Counted from the first letter of the stretch, positions 35,755 to 49,249 are shown. The stretch: 64,000 bases of DNA from Cylindrobasidium torrendii FP15055 ss-10 (GCA_000934385.1 KN880530.1:1-64000), one strand, 5' to 3'. Notes: a model not told the origin generated them from the sequence alone. A program made the numbers and translations.

Positions 35755-38062
35755 CTACTTACCAAGTACCTCCGTAGCAGCGCGCGCTTTCATATGCAGC
35801 GCGTTCTCCAGAGAATACCTTCCTTTGCGTCCACTAGGTCCGACTTCTAGGTATTTACCAGACAGAACGAGTTCAAATTGCTCCCCAGCCTCCTTCGTGC
35901 GATTTTGACACGCAAGTAAACGTCCAAGCTCGTAATCTGGTAAAGTTGTTAGACAAGTTCGAGTCAGTCAAAGAAGGAAACGAACGCGCGTAGTACACAA
36001 CATAGTGGTCGTACTGAACTTTGGTACCATGCTCGAAGACAGACTTGAAGGATGCCTCAGCGCGTTTTGCAGCGTCCGCGCCCGGAATTGACTTTTCACT
36101 GGGTGTCACTGGATCCGCATTGACATCCTGCACCAGTCAACGAGCGCCCGAGCAGGATGCAGCACGCTTACAGGAAAGGCAACGTATCGCAAGCAAACAC
36201 CCTCGAGGAATCGTGCAAGACAAATGTCGTCCCAGTATCCCTGTCGCTTTTGCGCTGCACTTTCAGCTTCAAGCTCCTTCAAAGTGGCTTCGACATCCTT
36301 CAGCATACGGCCCAACACGTCCATCGGGGCATGCGAAATTGCCAAGAACCAGTAACCTATTTCCAGAGCTGGTAGCGTAAGGTAGTTTTCTGAGTGACAG
36401 TGAGGTCTTGATGGACAAGTTGACCACAAGGACGTGCCTTGGAGCGTAAACTTGCGAGCCTTGCGCGCCACCAGCTTCTCAAGCGGTATTGACTTGCCTG
36501 ACCTCTCGGTTAAGGAGGGGCCGACAGAAGCGGTCGATTTCACGCACCTGCAATCTTCTGCCTGAGGTCGGGGACGGTCTTCAGAAGCGCTACTGCTTTC
36601 GCAGTCTCGGCCTTGCTTTGCTCGTCGTCCTTGCCCCGATTGAGCTCCCAAGCAGTCGCAGCATAGCCATATGCATAAACAGCCTTGCTCCAACCGCCGC
36701 GCTCGTGAAGATGCCTCCATTGCTCGTTCGACTTGTCCACATCGTACAACGCAAGGTAGGCGTTGGCACTTTCCCAGTAGGAAATGGCTGCAAGTCGGGT
36801 AAATTGATTGTGTGCTTCCTTCTCTTCGATTTGGCTTTCCGATGGTTCGTCCTCCATCTCCGTCAACACTTGCAAGGCGGTCCGATGGAGCTCAATCGCA
36901 TCAGCTGGTCTGCTCTGTAACAGCGCCATTCGACCCCTGGCGAAGAGGAAGAACACGCCGCGAGGAAAGCGGTCGGTGTAGTATTTGATGAGGCGGAATG
37001 CCTTTGGAATAGACACGCCGACAGTGGTGAATGAGGAGATGACCAAATGGAACGAGAGGAGGACCATGTCGCATATGGGGCGCCGGACACCCTCCGCATC
37101 CTTGTCGACGAGCGGTGGAGATGTTTCATCGTCAGCTGACTTGCCACCCCAGCCGCCAGCACGTTCCAAAACCTCGAGACCGTCCGCGCGACTGGCATGA
37201 TATCCAAACAATTCGACAACGCTCTGCAGCTTCGATGGAAGGAGCGAAAGTATAAGTGTGCTGGTTCCGTATCCAAGGTAGATTCCGCTTCTGAAGTGGG
37301 CGTCGAGAGACGGGTCTTCCTTCTCATTCGGGTGGGATGCCTGCCAGGCAGCGTCGGCGATCTGCAAGAACCTAAAGAGGGAGCGATAGATGTGTATAGC
37401 AGCGCGCATGTTGAGGCTAGAAGAATAAGGCTCTGTGTATAACTGTAAAGCAAAATGCGCTTACGCCTCCTTGATGAACGCCAGCCAGTCCCCAGAGTAT
37501 AGGACACCGAGCATGGCCTTCTCCGCAAGGTTCTCAGCATACATGAGTTCGGCATGGCGTTCAACAGCGGTCATCGAGCGGATCCATGCTATGTCGCTGC
37601 CTTCGCCGCCGGTGAAGGCAGACGTAAGGGACGACGTGAGGCCAGAGAGACGGGAGGTGATGCCGGACTTTTTGCGATGTTCGTTGGCGACAAGTGCACC
37701 GGTCTTGGTGTGCTCCATAGCAGAAAGAATGTCTTCATCCGCGTAGGTCATGAATGACTTGATAGTTTGCACCAGGCCATGTCCAGTAGTGAGGTAGAGG
37801 CGGGTCCTGCGAAGGTTAGTACTAGCAACGGGTTTTTTGTGAGTACGCACCTTGTGGGATCTGCCTTCTCGCAGAACTTTTCACATCTGACCATATACGA
37901 TGCCAGGAAGAGCTCCATGGCGTACACCATGGGCGGCAGGTCTTGCAGCGCCTTCTCCCGGGAGTACGTCGGTGCAATGGCCGGTGGGGTTTCGCTGCCA
38001 ACATCACGTCGTTGTTCAGATGCGATGGAGTTTCCCTCGTTGGTCATGTGTGTGTCGTCCAT
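35755..38062 (-). CDS. IML2: IML2/TTC39 family tetratricopeptide protein
   Basis: Yeast IML2 takes part in lipid-droplet-linked clearance of inclusion bodies; animal TTC39 proteins are relatives. The likely ATG is at 38062 (MDDTHMTNEGNS); an in-frame upstream ATG-like start near 38128 is less attractive. Conserved blocks: MVYAMELFLASYMVRCEKF, TYADEDILSAMEHTKTGAL, ERHAELMYAENLAEKAML, FRSGIYLGYGTSTLILSLLP, LELFGYHASR-type VVELFGYHASRADGL, TPLFDLVL-like CDMVLLSFHLVISSF, then TPR helices such as LHRTALQVLTEMEDE and AAISYWESANAYLALYD. The C-terminal LEIGYWFLAISHAP and DYELGRLLA-type repeats end at TAG 35755-35757. About 680 residues and 8-9 exons. The second exon block is uninterrupted. Confidence 0.88.
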
Positions 38063-38476
38063 GGTGGTGGTCAGGAGCAAGGTAGAGGAGCGCCAGGTTC
38101 GATTTGGGCAGGACGGAAATATAGTCACTTGAACTTGTCAGCAAACACCCCTTAACGACTGCTCATTCTGAACGCCATCAGAATGAATCCTGGGTGATAG
38201 AAGAAGATGAACAACCTGCAGCGGGTGATCAACGACGGAGGCGTCCTGTATGGAGGTCACTGTAGGAGAGCAAAGCGCGCTGTAGCACTTCGTGACGTCA
38301 GGCCGCAAAACACCCGAGATCATTTCCCCGCACTTCACGCTACATCGAGCTACATACTAACTTAGCTTCAGTTTGGCTTCACTTGAACTTCGCTACAATT
38401 TCATACTCGCTTGCAGTTCATTTGAAATTTCCACATTCTACGATGACCCAAGAAGTATAAAGGCCATAGCAGGTAG
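38063..38476. promoter_or_regulatory. Promoter of IML2 and 3' flank of the Argonaute gene
   Basis: The 414 bases include several near-repeats of CTTCACTTGAACTTCGCTAC-type sequence around 38360-38430. No coding region is supported. Confidence 0.4.
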
Positions 38477-41400
38477 CTACATGTATGGCATACGAGCCTG
38501 GTGATTCTCGTGGTGTGGTACGTACTGCCTCTTGTGTTCAGACAACATGTCTGCTCGAGTTCTAATAGTATCGGACAGAGTAGAGGGTAGGTCTGCGTTC
38601 GCAGAATAGTGCAGCTTGGCGCGACCACAAATGACATCCGCGTCTGGTAGGGCCATTTGAGTGTTTCTGGCAAAGCTGGCGTAACAAATAAAACGTACAG
38701 TATACCGGCGCAGGGATAGAGACTGCGCGCGTAGAGCGAGCGTAGCTGTAGCACAGCGCATTCGATATTTCCTGTATCTGGTCCGCGCTAATATTTCCGT
38801 GAATAAAATAGAAAACCAAGTAATCTGCAATCCACACCTGAACTTGATTTCGTTGCATAAAACATGGTAATACGCAGGGCGGCTTGTTCCAAGGATACCA
38901 GCATGGCTCTGGAGGAGGAAGTCAAATTCGATGGGGTTTGTAATTCCAGTTTCGACGAGCGTCCCAGGCGGGCACCCGCCGATGGCGTCGCGTTCCCTTG
39001 GGTCTGTCGGAAAGTAGCTATGGCAAATTTAAGTCCAGGAAGTTCGAAGGGACGAAAGTTGCATACCGAATATGGTGTCGCTTTACCACAATGATGAAAG
39101 TAATCTTCAAAGAAAGGTTCTTGGCCGCACACGCAGCTGGTAGCACCGGCGTCAGCGTTCAGTAACATATAAGTCGATAGAATTTGACCTTTGAGGGCAC
39201 GAAGCTCTGGAGAGTGTGCATCAGTGTTATGCGCGGCCAGCATGTAGACTATAACACGGACCTCGCTCTTTCACGTATTGCCGCTCTCCTTCGGACACGC
39301 CATCTACGTTGAAGAAACTCAGAGATGGGGAATGCGTTGCTGATGCTGCCGTGCCCACCACGATAAAAGATGAGGCGTTTGAAGCCTATTCTGGATTCTT
39401 TGGCCTTGTCCAATATTTTCTGTGAATGGTCAGCGCGTGCTGGAGTTTATGCTTTGAAGTAGTCATACCTCTGCCATGGCCTGAAGGTCTTCGATTATTT
39501 CGGTTCGGGCCTCTTGCACGCCCTCAACATAGCGATATTTTGAGCAGAGACTATCCGTAGTGCCCACTAGGGTAGTGTAGGACGGTGTCTCGGATCTCGG
39601 TGGTGCGTGCATAACATCGGCTCCTACAGATTACGCTGTGAAAGAGAACGCAGTCCCAAACATGCAAGCGTACCCATTACAATTGTTGGATTTGCGGGGT
39701 CGGTCAGAGATTGCGATCTAACCAGCGAGTTCCTCCCGCCAAGCTTGACATTGACCCTTCCATCAATGGTTAGGACACAGTAGACACTGCGATGATTGGC
39801 GTACTTGAGCAGAACATTGAAGAGATATTGACTAAGCGTCCCGCGAGGCCTGCCTAGCTTGTCCACCAGTTTAGTTGACTGAAGGCACTGCGTCGTTATT
39901 CCAGGACCGGACTACGAAGGAATTGTGAGTTTAGGATGCCGAAGAGAATGCAGGATTTGACACACCTTCATCTCGCCCCAGCTTGATCATTATGGATGAA
40001 TAATCAGCGGCGCTCAGTATAATGTGATACGCACTGTTTGATAGGTTCGTAGATGTTAGAAGCTGGCGGAGGAGGAATTATACATGCGATGAACATAGGA
40101 AGTACCCCTCGCTCAGACCTGAAGCGCCGACCCGCGGCCATAATCTCCTGCAAGATGTCAGTGTAATGAATAGTGGCTGGACTTCAGATATCTCACGGCG
40201 ACGACATTTCCATGCCCATTGACCTTGATAACCATTGGGCTATCATGAATTACCATACCTGAACGATATGAGTCCCTCTGCTGGTTGATAATAGCATTGT
40301 GCTTACCCAGCTCCTTTCCAAAACCAACAAAGTTTGACGTAAAATCCTTGATGTTGTTGTCAGAAAATCTGGAAGCACAAACGACGATGATCCAGTTTGG
40401 TATAGCCATTGGCTCGTACAGCTTTTTGTCCATCCTTGTTTGGGCACGGCGTCAGTACAAGCCAGTTGCAATCTCGAGCAAGTAACTGACATATTCCAAG
40501 AGCCAGTTTGCGGTTGCTAATGTATGTTGACATGAGCAACTCAAAACAAGAGCACACACACATCATTCTCACCATTGTCTTTACCTTGCCGGACTGCGAC
40601 CATTCCACAGTTGGGGGATACAAAACTCGCGCGTCTACCTGCGCCAACTCTGTCTTGCGCAGGTCTAGGCCGACGTCGCGAACGTAGTGAGAGCCCGAGT
40701 AGTTCAAGACCTACGCCAGCGTTATTGAGATGATATCGAGAGATAAAGTCAACTTACTTCCGAAGCAGCCTTAATCGCAGCAAAACGGTCGGGCGCCTTC
40801 TGCGTCACAAACTCTAGGACACGCCGCTGAGCGTCGGGAGAGATTTGACGAATACTGGGTTGAATTTTCGTGATCTCGCATCGCTCGACGGGATGAATAC
40901 GACCTCGCGTATCCTAAAAGCCAATGACTGAATCCAGGTGTCTGTCTCATAACCCATAAAGCGAGCTCACCACGAAACAGATAATGTTGGGAAATCGAAG
41001 CTGCTGTTGGGCTTGAGCGAAATGCTGAGCTACATTCACAGTGATGCCTTGCGAGTTCTTGAAAGAGACTTGTTGAGCGCTTTGCGGCGTGACCCCACAT
41101 GCGTTGACCTCGTGAAGTTCACCATTGGCAGCACGGACAGTAACTGAAATTCCATCGCGCAGAGTGTCCTGAAGTCTGTTCCTTTGTTCCGCAGTCAGAG
41201 CTGAAGGTGATAGAACCTGAGAGGGATTGGAATTTTGATTTCGACCGAGGACATCGAATGCATAGCCAATGAAAGGCCCCCTGCGCGGGATGACGGCGCT
41301 AGCGACATCGACGTTCAAGAAAAGCTGTTGTTGCGCCGGGCGAAGGGATTGATAATATCCTCGAATGACTTCCAGTCCTTCGCCGATGAAAGTGTAAGGT

Positions 41401-42392
41401 GCGTCCCGAGGGATGACCACTCCTTTGCGATTCGAGTAAGCTACAGTCATCGAAGTTGCCATCCGTAGAGCAATGTTGAAGCCCTTCGAAAGTATATGAG
41501 TTGTGCAGAAATTATGCGTGAGTCCACGTACTGCGAGGCACGATGCCACCTCCTCCGTCCAGCTTTGTTTACGATCTGTGTAACGTTCAAGTGATCTTGA
41601 AGGCCATAAGAAGCAGCGCAGCGGAGACAGCAAAAAAATACTTGCACGCTGTCGTTTGTGCTTGCGTAAGTTAGAACAATTCTGTCGACCAAGGGTTGCC
41701 CTTGACGCCCGAGGGTTGTCACAGGAAACTAGAGCCATGTTTAGCCGCACACTAAAGTGAGTGTACAGGCGCAACACACCGTCTTTCTGCCGTCATTGCC
41801 AAGATCAATGGGCTCACGACTGTATAGGATCTTCTGCCCATCGAACACAGCGGATGGGCACGGGGAGTCGTTGGTCTTGATAAGAGTTTCGATTAGCTTC
41901 TGTCTTTGTTTGCTGCTCATATCCTTGAGCTTTCCGCGGACCGCAATTTGAGGGAAATCTGGCAGTGTTAGAGATACGCGACTAGGTCAAGATAGCGTAG
42001 GCTTGACATACCAACTAGAGTCTTATCGTCAGCTTGATGATAGTAACACTACCACAGAAACTTACCGTCATATTGGTGGAGTGTCACCTGTGGTACGGGG
42101 ACAAAGATCCCGTTCACAGTGACTGTGAAGACCTTTCGACTGTTCGTACCATACCCAGGACGCGGCTCTCCAACAGTATTCACGCCAGATGCTTCGGAGA
42201 GACGAAGACAAGTTGTAACATTGATGTTATAGGCAAGGAATACAACTCACGGAGAGAGAGAGAGCTGGGTGCGCTGCCAAGCGCCCCAGCGCCTCTACCC
42301 CGAGGGGCGCCACGACCTACGAAAGAAGGAGCGGGACGGCCAGCGCGTTGGCCTGCCCCGCCGCGACCTCGCTGGGTAGAGCGTGAAGCCAT
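38477..42392 (-). CDS. AGO: Argonaute (RNA-silencing effector)
   Basis: Binds small RNAs and silences matching transcripts. ATG 42392 opens an Arg/Gly-rich N-terminus (MASRSTQRGRGGAGQRAGRP), then RPGYGTNSRKVFTVTVNGIF (N domain) and the L1 block IGEGLEVIRGYYQSLRP. The PAZ region lies near 41.2-40.8 kb and is followed by MID. The PIWI domain has GADVMHAPP with the first catalytic Asp, the glutamate finger ARTEIIEDL, and, after splicing, FYRDGVSEGERQYV with the third Asp. The basic VVKRHHIRYFP and GTLVETGITNPIEFDFLLQS blocks precede SIPAPVYYADVICGRAKLHY. The fourth tetrad position, His in human AGO2 (YYAH), is Asp here (YYAD), giving a DEDD set. About 20 introns and 950 residues, ending QARMPYM, TAG 38477-38479. 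Confidence 0.93.
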
Positions 42393-43293
42393 CCGTGGGG
42401 TAGTGGTGCAATTGCAAGTTCGACGAAAGCGTGGGATTGAGGTGGCAGTTCCTCACTGGAACACTTGTCCCATTGCGCTTTCTTTAAGTACTCTACAGTA
42501 AGCGCGCGGCAAACGAATTCGAAGTTGTGTTGGCACTGGGTTTGAGTCACAAGTCCAGTACACATGCTTGCCCTCTTCGTCATCCTGCTCTTCAGAAGCT
42601 GAACTCTTCTGGAGTTGAATGCATGAGAACGCGAGTACATATGGCTCAGTGCTCAGCCTAAGTGGCTACCGTGGGACGCGGGTTTGCGCAGCTTGAGATA
42701 TTCCGGCTGTGCGTTGAACAACGGTCTGGCAGAGTCTCGTCCCCTCGGTCAAGCAAACAGCTGCCAGTGCAAGGCTGGTATGTAAGGCGCCGACGTCAAA
42801 AGTTGCATCTTTGTGTCGTAAGAATTGCCGAGGTTCGATATTTTGGACCCGACCTCGCGAGCCTCGCACCACAAGATGTGTGTCCAAAGATTGACTTTTA
42901 CCGCACACTGTCCTGCATTGTCACGGCGGCCGGAAGCACAAAGCTGGTAACTTGCAGCTGACCTAATATATGGCACATGCCCCGGTCCAACTTAAGCATG
43001 GGAGATAGATTGCGCCTTGGGTGTCGACGCCAGAATATGGACATGCAGGCTAAGAATCTGAAGGATGCCTTGCGCACGATGCGTCCCGCCGGCGGTGGTC
43101 GTTCGCTGCACGACGTCATTGACAATGATCGAGCTATCCGGAGATATCTGCAGCAGCGCGCAACGGATTGAATAGTCGAAACTTCAACTTGGACCGGAAA
43201 CTGAACGTGACATCGACGACGACGCAGCGGGAGCCTGGCTTTTCTTTTCCCACCGCCTATGCACTGGCTATAGGCTCACTTTCAGACAGTGCG
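42393..43293. promoter_or_regulatory. Divergent promoter region of Argonaute and the Caf120-type gene
   Basis: This 0.9-kb region has several short frames on both strands (up to about 107 codons), none with a recognisable domain or consistent splice sites. One plus-strand frame ending at 43171 (NLKDALRTMRPAGGG) looks slightly protein-like but has no supporting promoter. I see no repeat or RNA gene. Confidence 0.4.
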
Positions 43294-46200
43294 ATGTCAA
43301 CTTCATCATCACCATCGGCAAGCCCCACCCCGCGCTGGGACAGCCGTTCATCTGGCTTCATTTCACCCAGACGCCTCCAGGAACTCAAACAGAACGCGCC
43401 CAAGCACGCTTTTGGATCAACAGGGCGACATTCCTCGGATTTGACCGGGATGGATACACCTTCTCAGCCGCCACAACAACAACAGCGACCAGCCAGCGCA
43501 CACTCCAGGCCTTCGTCATTCTTTTCCTTTCGCAGCCACAAGCAGGTCTCTGAGGCCCCGTCCACCGCGTCACGGCAGAGTACCGGAACAAATCCAATGC
43601 TATCCCGTGCACAATCAAACACGCCTCCCACATCGACGCCTGACGCTGGCCCTCGTCCGACGTCATCGGGTGGCCCGCCCCCAACTGGCGCCAACGGCTC
43701 TACGCTGACTCGCAGCCCATCAGGACCAGGACCAGGACCAGGGACACTGCAACTACATCCAGAAATACGCTCTGTTGTTGGATTGACTGTCGCCCATGCA
43801 CACAAGATAGTGCGTCCTTGTCCTCTTGGCGCGTGAACATTCTGACTCTTTCCAGTATTTCAGTGGCCCACTCGTTCGGAAAATCGAACGCGGTCCAGAA
43901 GGTCAACGGCCATCGAAGGACGAAGGATGGTCCGAGGTGTGGGCACAGCTGGGAGGGACGACGCTGAGCATCTGGGATATGAAACTCATCAAGGAGGCCA
44001 GCAACCAAGGGAGAGAGGTCCCGCCAACATATGTGAATGTAACCGACGCAGTGAGTAGCAGCGATAAATCATGTCCAATGTCCGCTGACATCGGTATTTG
44101 GCTGCTAGTTTGTGTCTGTACTGGGATCTGTCACCGTCCCTGCGCAGAACGGCGCGCCGCCCCAGCGCTATGCAAACGTACTCACCCTAAACACCGCAGG
44201 CTCCAACCTTCTTTTATTCTCGTGTCCCAACTCCGAAGCGCTTATCTCTTGGGCTACTGCACTCCGCCTCTGCTCATGGGAGAAGTCACGGCTAGAGGAG
44301 ATCTATACAGCACACCTCATCCGTATCACTCTTAGCGCACGCGACATCCCCAGCACACTGATTCGTGGTCGTATGGAGGGTTGGGCTCGGGTTCGTATCT
44401 CTGGTGAGTACATTCAACTGCGCGCCGTACTTCCAAAGCTCTTACATCTTATCGTCAGGCCAGACAGACTGGAAGCGCGTATGGCTACAGGTCTCTGCTG
44501 CCATCGAACCTGAGCTAGCCCTCAACAATAGCAGTAGCATTGGCGCGACACCAACATTTGGTTCCAAGAAGAAACGGATGTCTGGCATATTCAATCGCGA
44601 GACGTCTCCAACACCCTCAGGGCCGATGAAGGCCACGGTCTCTATGTACATTTCCCATAAACCCAAAGATCGACGACGGCCTCTCCTCTCGCTCACGGAT
44701 GTGACCCAGGCATTTGCGGTATATCCAGAACGACCGGAGCTCATCAGCAAGAGCACTCTCTTGAAGATTGAGGCCCGTCTTGGGACGGAAGAAGTTGCTG
44801 GGGGGATGCGTGGGCGCGAAGGATATGTTCTTGTTATGCCTGAGCTTGAAGGTGGCCTAAGTCAAGCTGCAGAAATGCTCAAGTGGGTCGTCGGTGCGTG
44901 GTTTCCCTCAAAATCTTCGATATTCTCACAACGCAATGCGCAGCTATCCACGACGCTTTTGCTTTGTACGGACGCCCTCAAGCTTGGACATGGGACCCCC
45001 GAGAACCTACTTCACTTATGTTCGCATATCCAGTTGGACCGATGAAGGATGTCAGTGAATTTAGTGGTATATGTCTAATTGTTCTCATTCCTCTCTCACA
45101 GGCTCTCTTTTTGGATCGCGAGCAAGCAGAATCGTTGGACCCCCGCGATGATGGGACAGCCACCGTCCGTTCACGTCTTTTGAGCATTCTGTTCGACCGG
45201 ATGCGGGGTGTACAGAAGCCAGCGCCAGCGAATGGTCCCGGACCTCAACTCCCTCCGCTCAGCTTTGACAATGTACACCCCCAGCATGAAAGGCATTTGC
45301 TTACTCCAATCACGGAGAAGAGTTCGATCATGACCCATGGTCGCGCTCTGTCGGTGGATGGCCAAAGCATCCTTAACCCACGCCAATCGATCCACGGCCA
45401 GTCAATCCATGGTGTACCTTCGACCGTGCCCGAACATCCTTCATCAGAGAGCTCGGTCGTGCGCAGCGGCATTCAGCTCAGTGATGGCCCGTCGATTCAT
45501 AACAACAGTGAGGTCCTCAACGCTCACAACCGTGGATATACCCAGGATTCCAACCACATTGCCGACGCTCGACAGAATTCTGTGGGCCAAGAAGGCGCAT
45601 TCTCGCCAACACCCCGGAAACCCATGGAATCGGGACCCTCATTCATTAACTCGCCGACACTCAGTAGTTCTGGATCTGCACCCAACTCTCCTCCAATGGA
45701 GTCCGTTGCGGCACCTTCTCACTCGATGCGGACGGGGTCACCTAACTCTATGCTCACTTCACCATTTTCAATTGCCGCGCGTGCTGAGGATAAAGAATCG
45801 CAACGGGCTCCTTCTCCATCGTCGATGCTCACGTCGCCATTCTCCATGGCCACCCGCATGGAACAGCAGCACTCGCAGGGTTCCTTACGATCACAATCTC
45901 CTTCGTCGATGCTTACCTCTCCGTTTTCCGCCGCGGTTCACAATGGCGGTAAAGACGAGGAATCGGACGCTACTCCGCCTGTGTCTCCGAGAACACAGTC
46001 CAGTGCCCCTGCTCGTTCAATGTTGGCCATGCCAGTTGAGCCTATCCCTGCGTCTGGAACTTCAACGGAAAGCGGCTTTGGCAACGAAGCTGGCGCGCTT
46101 TACTACATGCGGTACAACGAAGAACATGCGTCCGGAAGTGGGAGTGGGAGTGGGAGTGGTGCAAATTGGGGAGGAAATGCTGTTGCGAGTAGTAGTGGGA

Positions 46201-48727
46201 ATGCTCCTCCCGCCTCCCGCGAAGTCTTAAATGTCGCCCCTCTGTCTAGCAGAGCGACCGCTACTCCACCACAGTCTCCACCACCGCGACCCCCATCTAA
46301 ATCGCCGACGACAGAAACGTCGTTTGGCTCACCCTATACGCGGCCTACACCACTGTCTCCGTCGCCAATACCCGAACGCAGGATGACTGAGGAACCCATG
46401 TCGCCAGAAAGTACCTATTCTCGGTCGTCTGCATCCAGTAGTTTCCGTGCGCCAGTTCGTAAAGGGACTCCGATGGCATTTGCAGCACCATTAGAGGCTG
46501 AACGTAGTGCAACACCACCCCCTACACCGCCCACTGTGTCGGCAAGCACGTCGGCAAGCCCATTGGTTGCAGATCGGCGCGTAACACCGATCTCATCAAG
46601 GCAGGCACTGGGACGTAAACCCTCCGGCGCACGTGCTCCGAACAAGTCCACGACTCGCAGTCAACCACCATCTCAATCCGTGCCGCCTGTCGACGAGGAA
46701 CGCGACGAAGACGAGAAAATGGACGCCGATCCCAAACAGCGCGTGTCTGCTGAAGACGACCATCTGGATGCCATTACCGCACTTGCCTACCTGCAAGTGG
46801 AAGATAATCCACCACCGCCACCACCTCCAGAGCCGCGCCGACCAGCTGTGAGGCAGCAGTCTAGAGAGCCTCCACAGTATCCGGTATCCTCCGAGGCACC
46901 GCCATCTCCAGCAAGTGGGCCAGGCCAATTCAGGTCATCCTTTGCTCCGTCGAAACAAGCCGCAGAGCGGAAGGCACGCGCTGAGGCCAACCAGGCAGCC
47001 CAGCAAGCGGCGGCTCATCGTCCGGGACGTACTCATGGCCGCAAGAAGTCAGCCGCCTGGAATGATAGTTCTGACGAGGAAGACGAGGAGGAAGAGGAAG
47101 ATGAGGATGACGCGGACTCTGATCGCGAGCCCAGCGCGCCTTCGGCGCCTAGGTCTGCAGAAGCCCACGGCGGTCCCCGTTCCTCAAATGGTCATGCCGA
47201 TCCCCGCTCCAATACCGGATATGGCGACGGTCGTTCAGCTATTGGCCATGGCGACATGCGCTCCGCTCACGGCCACGGTGACGCGCGCTCGGCCCTCGGA
47301 CACGGAGACTCACGATCTGCCATTGGGCACGGCGACCAAGATCAGTCGGGCCCGTACTCACACGCCCGCCCACCGCGTAACTTGCCCCAAATACCTGCAG
47401 GACGTCCCCATCGTGCGTGTCAATAGGTTTTGTATCAAATCGCTTCTGATGTTTTTGTAGCCGATTGGGAAGATCCTTCCCAGCCTTCATACACCCGCCA
47501 GCGAACTCCCTCGAATGTCCGCCCAGACACACAACGATTCACTTCATACGATACTCCACCAGAAAACTCTATGCCTCCACCACCTATGCCAGGCGCTGTC
47601 CGCCAAAACAACATTTGGAGCCAGGTCCTGGACCCAAACAACAATGTCGGTGCCCCAGAACGCGACACATTCGTGCAGATGGAAAGCCAGGCTGCAACAA
47701 TGACCAAGGCCTTCACACCTCACGGGCTTCTCTCGGCTGGTATGCAGGACAAGAACGATCGTTCAGCAAAGCGTCAGGAAGAAGTTGCGCGAGAAACAGG
47801 CGCATCGCTTGTGAACGTTCCTCATAAACCTCCGCCACCCCAGCTGGGACTGCTCGGCGCCATCTCTGCACACGAGCGGGATAAACAACGTGAAGGTGGC
47901 ATCGGCGCGACCTTGACTCAGCGGGAGCGTGAGAAGCGCGCAGTCGAGGAAAAACAACGCCGCATGGATGAGCAACAACGGCAACTGGAACAAATGGGAA
48001 GCATGTATGGAGGATACAACCCGATGATGAATCCAATGATGATGAACCCTATGATGATGGGAATGCCGCCTATGCAGGGAATGTCGCCAATGATGACTGG
48101 TGGTAGTATGCAGGGAGGGATGAACCCTATGATGAGCGGGTTCCCAGGAATGTTCAATCCTCAGCATATGTTCGCTGCTCAGCAGGCAGCCGCCCAGGCA
48201 TACCAGTGCGTCTGCAATCTTGTCTATCAGGTTAAAGTACTCACATACTTTGCAGACAAGCAATGGTTCAGCTTTCAATAGCCGGTTCACAGGCAGGAGG
48301 CGAAAGCGTCGTTGGGTCACAACAACCAAATCCTATGCAACCGACAATGACTGGTCAAGGTTCAATGATGAACGGGCAGGGTTCGATGATGGGAGGGATG
48401 GGAGGCTTTGACCCGCGCATGTCGATGATGAATCCCATGATGATGATGGGCATGGGCATGGGCGGAATGGGGATGGGAATGGGTGGCATGAATCCTGGCA
48501 TGATGCCGCAGCAACAGAGTGCGAATGGCTCGCCAATGTTGCCTCCGGGCGCGGGGACATTCGATGCTAGGTTTGGACCTCCGTCTCCGGGTGAATTGCT
48601 ACCCCCGTCTGTGCTTGGTGGAGGGTCCCCCCGGCCTGGGTCGGGAAATGCGTCGCCAGTCGGTCGTGGTTCACCGTTGGCGCGCGCGGTTGATGCCTCC
48701 TCGAGGCCTGTCACACCAAAAAACTAG
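43294..48727 (+). CDS. CAF120: Giant PH-domain protein of the CCR4-NOT-associated Caf120/Skg3 type
   Basis: ATG 43294 starts a Ser/Pro-rich leader. A PH domain follows at about 43.8-44.35 kb (YFSGPLVRKIE, WSEVWAQLGGTTLSIWDM, LTLNTAGSNLLLFSCPN, ALISWATALRL). A second conserved domain spans 44.35-45.25 kb (EEIYTAHLIRITLSA, GWARVRISGQTDWKRVWLQV, EGYVLVMPEL, HDAFALYGRP, LFLDREQAESLDPRDDG). The remaining 1,100 residues are low complexity: three SMLTSPFS repeats, an SGSGSG run, proline clusters, an acidic run, five or so GDxRSAxGHGD repeats and two Met-rich tracts (PMMNPMMMNPMMMGM). The end is TPKN, TAG 48725-48727. Yeast Caf120 associates with CCR4-NOT; that role here is inferred from domain order. 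About 1,680 residues. Confidence 0.82.
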
Positions 48728-49249
48728 TGGTCAATCAGTATTGGATGGACTAGGGATGGACTACTTCGCACGCATAGCAAGGTTCTCGAGTATTTGGTTC
48801 ATTATTAGGTTAGATATATACCTGTCCGCCTGCATTATTTATTTACACATGCTATCCATTTGGGCTTTGCTTCATTGCCTAGCAGCCTAGTAGCTTGATA
48901 TCAATATCGTCACTCCTTTTAGACACTTGAGCATAAGCATTCGTTACTTTACTCACTCTACTTAGATCTCTTGCTTCCCTTCTTACCGGAATGAGATCTT
49001 GAATTTTTGGATCATGCAGCAGATGAATTGGTTATATCCTCTCGATAATTGGTTTCCGCGGAAGCGTCGACACGAGCAGACAATGAGAGCTTTCCCCGTA
49101 AGGAATATTTGGGGTAACCGAAGGAGTTGCATGTGATAACCGGAAGTCGCGTCGAAGTGATCATGATTTCATGACGCGGTTCTCGCTGGGTAAACCGTGT
49201 TCAGGCTTCTACCACTACCACCAGCATCCTATCGACGACACTGCCAGCC
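48728..49249. other. Intergenic region before citrate synthase
   Basis: It contains the AT-rich 3' flank of the Caf120-type gene and the citrate synthase promoter. No gene or repeat was seen. Confidence 0.4.

Noticed and set aside
38477..39250. Argonaute PIWI domain looked truncated and frame-shifted
   Set aside because: Short introns explain every break; the spliced frame gives all expected motifs through to the C-terminus.
46136..46165. GTGGGA tandem repeat as a possible satellite
   Set aside because: It is a short in-frame run coding for Ser-Gly within a disordered region.
45337..46230. 297-codon overlapping frame inside the Caf120-type gene
   Set aside because: It is a shifted reading of low-complexity Ser/Pro coding sequence, rich in Arg and His by composition alone.
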